Positions 5,858-10,241 of a stretch of 10,241 nucleotides of DNA are shown piece by piece. This DNA comes from Bacillota bacterium (GTDB taxonomy: Bacteria; Bacillota; Clostridia; Lachnospirales; Lachnospiraceae): contig JAGFXQ010000108.1 in assembly GCA_017861355.1 (NCBI GenBank), positions 1 through 10,241 on the forward strand, given 5' to 3'. The number at the start of each line of letters is the position of its first letter. Within the stretch, counting starts at the first letter, position 1. The notes under the pieces are model-generated. The model saw only the letters and a program-made list of their open reading frames with translations. It was not told the origin of the DNA and did no database searches. Made by a program: the position numbers and the translations under genes.

Positions 5858-6421
5858 ATGTCATTTATTGGAACAGAAGTGAAACCATTTAAGGCACAGG
5901 CTTTTCAAAAGGATAGATTCCTTGAGGTAACCGAACAGGATTTTAAGGGCAAATGGAGTGTGCTTTGCTTCTACCCGGCGGATTTTACCTTTGTATGTCC
6001 CACAGAACTGGAGGATCTGCAAAATAATTATGAAGAATTGAAGCAACTGGGGGTTGAGGTATATTCCGTATCAACCGATACACATTATACACATAAGGCT
6101 TGGCATGACAGCTCGGAAGCAATCAGTAAGCTAACCTATGTTATGATTGGAGACCCTTCCCACACGCTTTCCCGCAACTTTGATGTACTGAATGAAGCAG
6201 AGGGTCTGGCAGATCGGGGAACCTTTATTATCGATCCGGATGGAGTAATTCAAGCGGTTGAGATTAATGCAGGAAGTATCGGGCGGGATGCAGGTATTTT
6301 AATTAATAAGATCAAAGCGGCACAATATGTCAGAGAGAACCCCGGTGAGGCGTGCCCGGCGAAATGGAGAGCCGGTGCTTCCACCTTGAAGCCGGGAATT
6401 GATCTTGTCGGTAAGATTTAA
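5858..6421 (+). CDS. ahpC: Alkyl hydroperoxide reductase subunit C (2-Cys peroxiredoxin)
   Basis: Cytoplasmic peroxidase reducing hydrogen peroxide, organic peroxides and possibly peroxynitrite. The 187-residue product has the usual AhpC length and all key residues: Pro40, Thr44 and the peroxidatic Cys47 in the block PADFTFVCPTE, Arg120, and the resolving Cys166 in GEACPAKW. The ATG at 5858 is chosen over a TTG three codons earlier because AGGAGG at 5843-5848 lies nine bases before it and because AhpC proteins begin MSFIG. The usual reductase partner ahpF is not next to it; the following gene is a secreted transglutaminase-like protein 29 bases away, so electrons must come from a reductase elsewhere (AhpF, thioredoxin or a relative). 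The promoter region has palindromes of Fur/PerR type, in line with peroxide control. Confidence 0.97.
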   Translation: MSFIGTEVKPFKAQAFQKDRFLEVTEQDFKGKWSVLCFYPADFTFVCPTELEDLQNNYEELKQLGVEVYSVSTDTHYTHKAWHDSSEAISKLTYVMIGDPSHTLSRNFDVLNEAEGLADRGTFIIDPDGVIQAVEINAGSIGRDAGILINKIKAAQYVRENPGEACPAKWRAGASTLKPGIDLVGKI

Positions 6422-6450
6422 TTTGAGCTTTCAATGATCGGAGGTTGGAT

Positions 6451-7353
6451 ATGAAAAAAGGAATCATAGCGCTATTGTTGGTGGCATTGCTATCCGGTAG
6501 CCAGTTGGCATCAACAGGAGCTGTCTGGGGATCCGGCGATCAGCATATAGGACCATATAAGGTAGCAACCGCAGCTACGGAGATAACGGTGGCCAGTGAG
6601 AAGGAAATGGTTTCGGCATTGTATACCGGCTTCTTAAATCGAGAAGATAAAATTGTTATAAATTATTCGATTCCGGACTACAAGCTTGATATTGATGAGT
6701 TGTATAAGAAGGCTTTGGCTATTGATGATAAAGCAACAGCGAAAGACAATGATTATCTGGCTTACTCGGTAAAAGGATGGAATGCGGTATGGACGAGTAG
6801 TGGCAGAAAATCTACCCTTGAACTTGATACACGTTATAATACTACTCCGGAGGAGGAGAGAATCCTTGATGCAAAGATTAAGAGTGCATTGCAGGAATTA
6901 AAGCTCGATGGTGTCTCTGGTTATAAGAAGGTGAGAGCAATTCATGATTATATCATTAATCGGGTTAGCTATGACTCATCACTGCAAGGAGTTACTGCAT
7001 ATGATGCGATGATTGAACAATCGGCAGTGTGCGAAGGTTACAGTATTCTGGCTTATAGGATGTTCACGGAAGCCGGAGTGGAATGTAGAATTATATCAGG
7101 AACCGGTAACGGAGTGCCTCATGCCTGGAATATCGTTAAAATCAAAGGAAAATGGTACAACATAGATCTGACCTGGGATGATCCGATCTCTTCGGATGGA
7201 AAGCCCATGCTGACTAATGATTATTTTCTGAAAAATACAAAGGATTTCAAAGGCCATAAGAGGGATGCAGAGTATAAGACGGATGCCTTTGTGAAAGCCT
7301 ACCCAATATCGAAGACAAGTTATAAGCTACCCAAGTTAAAAAGCGCGGAGTAA
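6451..7353 (+). CDS. Secreted transglutaminase-like domain protein
   Basis: Exported protein of the transglutaminase-like superfamily, 300 residues. Lys2-Lys3 followed by a hydrophobic core at about 5-15 forms a signal peptide, with likely cleavage near Ala24. The middle part (about 40-150) is unassigned. The catalytic domain at about 155-245 contains VRAIHDYI, then Cys194 in SAVCEGYS, His224 in VPHAWNIV and Asp239 in YNIDLTWDD, a complete Cys-His-Asp triad. Bacterial proteins of this type may be cysteine proteases or crosslinking enzymes acting at the cell wall; the actual substrate is unknown. The ATG at 6451 is preferred to a TTG at 6445 because CGGAGG at 6439-6444 lies six bases upstream. 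It follows ahpC by 29 bases with no terminator between, so the two are likely co-transcribed, and a hairpin terminator comes 47 bases after its stop. Confidence 0.88.
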   Translation: MKKGIIALLLVALLSGSQLASTGAVWGSGDQHIGPYKVATAATEITVASEKEMVSALYTGFLNREDKIVINYSIPDYKLDIDELYKKALAIDDKATAKDNDYLAYSVKGWNAVWTSSGRKSTLELDTRYNTTPEEERILDAKIKSALQELKLDGVSGYKKVRAIHDYIINRVSYDSSLQGVTAYDAMIEQSAVCEGYSILAYRMFTEAGVECRIISGTGNGVPHAWNIVKIKGKWYNIDLTWDDPISSDGKPMLTNDYFLKNTKDFKGHKRDAEYKTDAFVKAYPISKTSYKLPKLKSAE

Positions 7354-7400
7354 GCGATAAAAGTTGACTGGATCATTCATACTACATGCCATGAATATAG

Positions 7401-7432
7401 AATCTCAAGACGATCCTTGTCTTGAGATTTTC
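7401..7432 (+). terminator. Intrinsic terminator of the ahpC-transglutaminase operon
   Basis: AATCTCAAGAC (7401-7411) pairs perfectly with 7419-7429 around a seven-base loop GATCCTT, then TTTTCTC follows. The T run is short, so termination may be partial. The stretch from here to the gdpP promoter (7433-7542) holds a 10-bp palindrome GAAGTACTTC at 7510-7519 but nothing else recognisable. Confidence 0.8.
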
Positions 7433-7542
7433 TCGTTCTATAGAAAATTATGTCCTATGAAACAAAAAGCACTCCGCGCAGGGAATCTTTCCGTATGTTT
7501 CTTGCGACAGAAGTACTTCGCTGATACTTTGAAATATTACTC

Positions 7543-7571
7543 TTTAAAAGGAAGACTTTTAATGTTATACT
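7543..7571 (+). promoter_or_regulatory. Putative extended -10 promoter of the gdpP-rplI-dnaB unit
   Basis: TTTAAA (7543-7548), a 17-base spacer, and TATACT (7566-7571), with TG one base before the -10 (TGTTATACT). The extended -10 offsets the weak -35. It lies 55 bases before the gdpP start and after the preceding terminator, so it is well placed to drive the three-gene unit. Confidence 0.6.
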
Positions 7572-7626
7572 ATACGGGATAAGCTGTGCAGAGTCTTGCA
7601 ATAATTAGTTAAAAGGAGTTTTAGTC

Positions 7627-9687
7627 ATGAACCGCAATTTGAAGCTCAGAGGTGCATTAAGAGTATATTTGCTTTGGCCGATTATATTGACATCGGTATT
7701 ACTTTGCATGAATCTGAGCATTTATATGATTGATCGCCTGGCTGGTTATGTTATGACTGCATTTACGGTTGTATACTTTGCTATGGCAGCTACAGTCTAT
7801 CTTGTCAAACGACATAAGATAGCTGCGGAACTGGTGCGCTATGCTATGGATTATGGCCAGGTTCAAAAGCGTTTATTAAAGGAGCTGAATCTTCCTTATG
7901 CAATTCTGGATCTAGAGGGCAGAATGCAATGGGGTAATGATGAGTTTATGGATATTATACAGGAGAAGAGTGCAGCACGTCGCTCGATCTCGAATATCAT
8001 TCCTGAGATATTAGTGGATAATCTGCCGAAGAATGAGGCGGATGAAGTTCTTCACATAGTGCTTCACGGACGTAACTATAAGGTTCTGCTCCGTAAGGTG
8101 ATTACGCCGGATTTTGAAGATGATATTAATTTTCACATCGGGGACGCAGAGAGTGCTTGGGATGATCGCAATGCTCTGATTGCAATGTATCTCTATGACG
8201 AGACGGAAATTATATCTCTGTTAAAGGAGAATAAGGAACAGAAGCTGATCACAGGACTTCTCTATATTGATAATTATGAAGAAGCACTGGAAAGCATCGA
8301 TGAAGTTAGACGCTCGCTGTTGACCGCATTGGTTGACAGAAAGATTAATAAATATATGCAAAGTATTGACGCGATTACGAAGAAGCTGGAGAAGGATAAG
8401 TATATCTTTGTGTTCCAGCAGAAGTATCTGCCTTTTCTGCAAACCAGTAAATTCGCTATTTTGGAAGAAGTTCGGGGAGTAAATATCGGTAATGAGATGA
8501 GCGTAACCATCAGTATTGGACTTGGTGTTAATGCAGATACCTATATCAGCGGATATGAATATGCCAGAGCAGCCATCGATTTGGCACTTGGCCGAGGCGG
8601 AGATCAGGCAGTTGTTAAAGACCGAGAGAAAATCTCTTATTATGGCGGCAAAAGTATTTCTGTTGAAAAGAGTACCCGTGTAAAGGCAAGAGTGAAAGCC
8701 CATGCATTTCGAGAATTTGTGGAAGGCAAGGATAAGGTTGTCATCATGGGGCATAAGATCGGAGATGTGGACTCTTTTGGATCAGCTATTGGTGTGTATC
8801 GAATTGCGAAATCCTTCAATAAGAAGGTTCATATTGTTATCAATGAGGTAACCTCCTCACTTCGTCCAATGATGAATAAGTTTGTAGGTAATCCGGATTA
8901 TGAAGAAGATATGTTCCTTAAGAATGATCAGGCAAGGGAGATTGTAGATAACAATACACTTTTGGTTATCGTGGATGTTAACCGTCCCAGCTATCTGGAG
9001 TGCGTAGAGCTTCTGGATTATACCAAGACGATTGTTATCTTTGATCATCATCGCCAGACAAATGAGGCAATTGATGCCGCCGTATTATCCTATGTCGAAC
9101 CCTATGCCTCTTCAACCAGTGAGATGATAGCAGAGATTATGCAGTATATCGGCGGTAATTTGAAGCTGAAGCCCTTGGAGGCAGATGCATTATATGCAGG
9201 AATTATGATTGATACCAATAACTTCTTAACGAAGACTGGTGTAAGGACCTTCGAGGCAGCCGCCTATCTCAGAAGAAGCGGTGCAGATGTGACAAGAATC
9301 CGGAAGTCCTTCCGTAGTGAAATGACAGACTTTAAGATTAAAGCAGATGCCATCAGCAGTACGGAGATCTTTCTGAAGCACTTTGCCATAGCAATTTGTG
9401 CCAGTTCCGAAGTGGATAGTCCTATGATTCTTGGAGCGCAGGTGGCAAATGAACTGTTGAATATTACAGACATCAAAGCGACCTTTGTATTAACCGATTA
9501 TAATGATAAGATCTATATCAGTGCCAGATCCATAGATGAGGTAAATGTTCAGATTATTATGGAGAAGCTTGGCGGAGGCGGTCACCTAAGTGTAGCCGGA
9601 ACACAATTAGAGAATACATCGATATCGGATGCGATCTATAAATTAAAAACAACGTTAACGAAAATGTACGAAGAGGGAGAATTATAG
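7627..9687 (+). CDS. gdpP: Cyclic-di-AMP phosphodiesterase GdpP (YybT family)
   Basis: Membrane-bound enzyme hydrolysing c-di-AMP to 5'-pApA, and so setting the level of a messenger that controls potassium and osmolyte balance and cell-wall stress. The 686-residue product has the full family plan: two membrane segments at about 13-34 and 38-60, a PAS-like domain at about 82-160, a degenerate GGDEF domain at about 205-340 that lacks the GGDEF motif itself, a DHH domain at about 370-530, and a DHHA1 domain at about 590-680. Metal and catalytic residues are present: His376, Asp380 and Asp382 (GHKIGDVDS), Asp450 (VIVD), Asp473-His474-His475, Asp529, and the GGGGH motif at 649-653. The ATG has AAGGAG at 7613-7618. 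rplI follows after 30 bases, the usual Firmicute order gdpP-rplI-dnaB. Nothing suggests loss of activity. Confidence 0.97.
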   Translation: MNRNLKLRGALRVYLLWPIILTSVLLCMNLSIYMIDRLAGYVMTAFTVVYFAMAATVYLVKRHKIAAELVRYAMDYGQVQKRLLKELNLPYAILDLEGRMQWGNDEFMDIIQEKSAARRSISNIIPEILVDNLPKNEADEVLHIVLHGRNYKVLLRKVITPDFEDDINFHIGDAESAWDDRNALIAMYLYDETEIISLLKENKEQKLITGLLYIDNYEEALESIDEVRRSLLTALVDRKINKYMQSIDAITKKLEKDKYIFVFQQKYLPFLQTSKFAILEEVRGVNIGNEMSVTISIGLGVNADTYISGYEYARAAIDLALGRGGDQAVVKDREKISYYGGKSISVEKSTRVKARVKAHAFREFVEGKDKVVIMGHKIGDVDSFGSAIGVYRIAKSFNKKVHIVINEVTSSLRPMMNKFVGNPDYEEDMFLKNDQAREIVDNNTLLVIVDVNRPSYLECVELLDYTKTIVIFDHHRQTNEAIDAAVLSYVEPYASSTSEMIAEIMQYIGGNLKLKPLEADALYAGIMIDTNNFLTKTGVRTFEAAAYLRRSGADVTRIRKSFRSEMTDFKIKADAISSTEIFLKHFAIAICASSEVDSPMILGAQVANELLNITDIKATFVLTDYNDKIYISARSIDEVNVQIIMEKLGGGGHLSVAGTQLENTSISDAIYKLKTTLTKMYEEGEL

Positions 9688-9717
9688 TCATATTCGTTAG
9701 GTAAAGGAGAAAAACAT

Positions 9718-10164
9718 ATGGAAATTATTTTAATGCAGGATGTGAAAGCCCTTGGTAAAAAGGGTGAGATCGTGAAAGTGAACGACGGTTATGCCAGGAA
9801 TTTTATTTTGCCTAAAAAACTTGGTTTAGAGGCTACCAAACAGAATCTGTATGACTTGAATATGCAGAAGGCAGCAGAGGAGAAGAAGCAGAAAGAACTT
9901 CTGGAGGAAGCAAGAAACTTTGCGAAGAAGCTGGAAGAACTTACGGTAGTATTAGCAATCAAGGCAGGAGAGGGTGGTAGGACCTTTGGTTCCATATCCT
10001 CTAAGGAAATTGCGGAAGCGGCGAAGAAACAGTTTAATTTGGATATTGACAAAAAGAAGCTTGGCTTGAATGATCCAATCAAGCATGCGGGCTCCTATAC
10101 GGTTCAAGTGAAGCTCCATCCTCAGGTAACTGCAGAGCTAAAAGTTAAAGTAGATGCAATCTAA
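9718..10164 (+). CDS. rplI: 50S ribosomal protein L9
   Basis: Large-subunit protein L9, which binds 23S rRNA near the L1 stalk and helps keep the reading frame. The 148 residues show the two-lobed structure: an N-terminal rRNA-binding domain with MEIILMQDVKALGKKGEIVK and DGYARNFILPKKLGLEAT, a long charged connecting helix at about 42-75, and a C-terminal domain with GEGGRTFGSISSKEI. Length is normal. AAAGGAGA at 9703-9710 lies seven bases before the ATG. It sits 30 bases after gdpP and 18 bases before dnaB, so it is an internal gene of an operon. Confidence 0.98.
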   Translation: MEIILMQDVKALGKKGEIVKVNDGYARNFILPKKLGLEATKQNLYDLNMQKAAEEKKQKELLEEARNFAKKLEELTVVLAIKAGEGGRTFGSISSKEIAEAAKKQFNLDIDKKKLGLNDPIKHAGSYTVQVKLHPQVTAELKVKVDAI

Positions 10165-10182
10165 TCCCCGGGAGGACCACCA

Positions 10183-10241
10183 ATGGATGAATCGTTTATA
10201 AAGAGAATACTCCCTCATAGTGCAGAAGCGGAGCAATCCGT
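10183..10241 (+). CDS. dnaB: Replicative DNA helicase DnaB, N-terminal fragment
   Basis: Only the first 19 codons lie in the window; the gene runs off the right edge. MDESFIKRILPHSAEAEQSV matches the start of DnaB helicases, in which PHS.EAEQSV is highly conserved. GGGAGGA at 10170-10176 provides a strong ribosome binding site seven bases upstream. The position directly after rplI is the usual one in Firmicutes. In full length it would be the hexameric helicase that unwinds DNA at the replication fork. Confidence 0.9.
   Translation, partial: MDESFIKRILPHSAEAEQS

Noticed and set aside
7343..7479. Nine-base GC-rich inverted repeat, GCGCGGAGT (7343-7351) and ACTCCGCGC (7471-7479), around the terminator
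   Set aside because: A match of this length within a few hundred bases can occur by chance, and one arm overlaps the end of a coding region; no role could be argued.
7364..7582. 72-residue open frame between the transglutaminase and gdpP genes
   Set aside because: It starts at TTG without a ribosome binding site, runs through the terminator hairpin and the gdpP promoter, and its product resembles no family.
8221..8754. 177-residue minus-strand frame inside gdpP
   Set aside because: It is antisense to a fully conserved GdpP coding region, and its product shows no domain; it is a by-product of codon use.

Overview
The window looks like a chromosomal segment of a low-GC Gram-positive of the class Clostridia, probably a Lachnospiraceae-type bacterium. 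The evidence is strong AGGAGG-type ribosome binding sites before nearly every gene, A+T-rich spacers with U-tailed terminators, a zinc-ligand form of ribosomal protein S18, and the Firmicute neighbourhood rpsR ... gdpP-rplI-dnaB. The species cannot be named from the sequence alone.

Layout. (1) 38-310: rpsR, ending in a bidirectional terminator. (2) 375-1303, minus strand: an ECF sigma factor (GTG start) translationally coupled through an ATGA overlap to a zinc-finger anti-sigma factor with three predicted membrane segments; an ECF-type promoter (TGTAAC-N16-CGAC) lies upstream, suggesting self-activation. (3) 1304-1659: a 356-bp divergent spacer holding that promoter, an orphan hairpin, and a consensus SigA promoter bracketed by two near-identical inverted-repeat operators. 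(4) 1660-3575: a MepA-like MATE exporter followed by a MarR-family regulator, closed by a terminator whose stem is almost the same as the rpsR terminator. (5) 3776-5694: two overlapping paralogous genes for membrane-anchored, cysteine-free sugar-binding-type proteins with no transporter or kinase partner nearby. (6) 5858-7353: ahpC (2-Cys peroxiredoxin) behind a promoter with Fur/PerR-like palindromes, then an exported transglutaminase-like protein and a terminator. (7) 7627-10241: gdpP (c-di-AMP phosphodiesterase), rplI, and the first 19 codons of dnaB, tightly spaced behind a putative extended -10 promoter.

How the genes work together. The ends of the window are core translation, replication and nucleotide-signalling genes. 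The middle 7 kb is an accessory stress and envelope block: an extracytoplasmic signalling pair, a drug-efflux unit likely controlled by its own MarR repressor, two surface ligand-binding proteins, and a peroxide-defence operon. Each unit carries its own visible control signals except the binding-protein pair, for which I find no convincing promoter or terminator. No tRNA, rRNA, insertion sequence, CRISPR array or phage gene was seen. I did not find a clearly new multi-gene system; the most unusual items are the orphan pair of anchored binding proteins, the paired operators, and the repeated terminator element around the sigma/MATE block.
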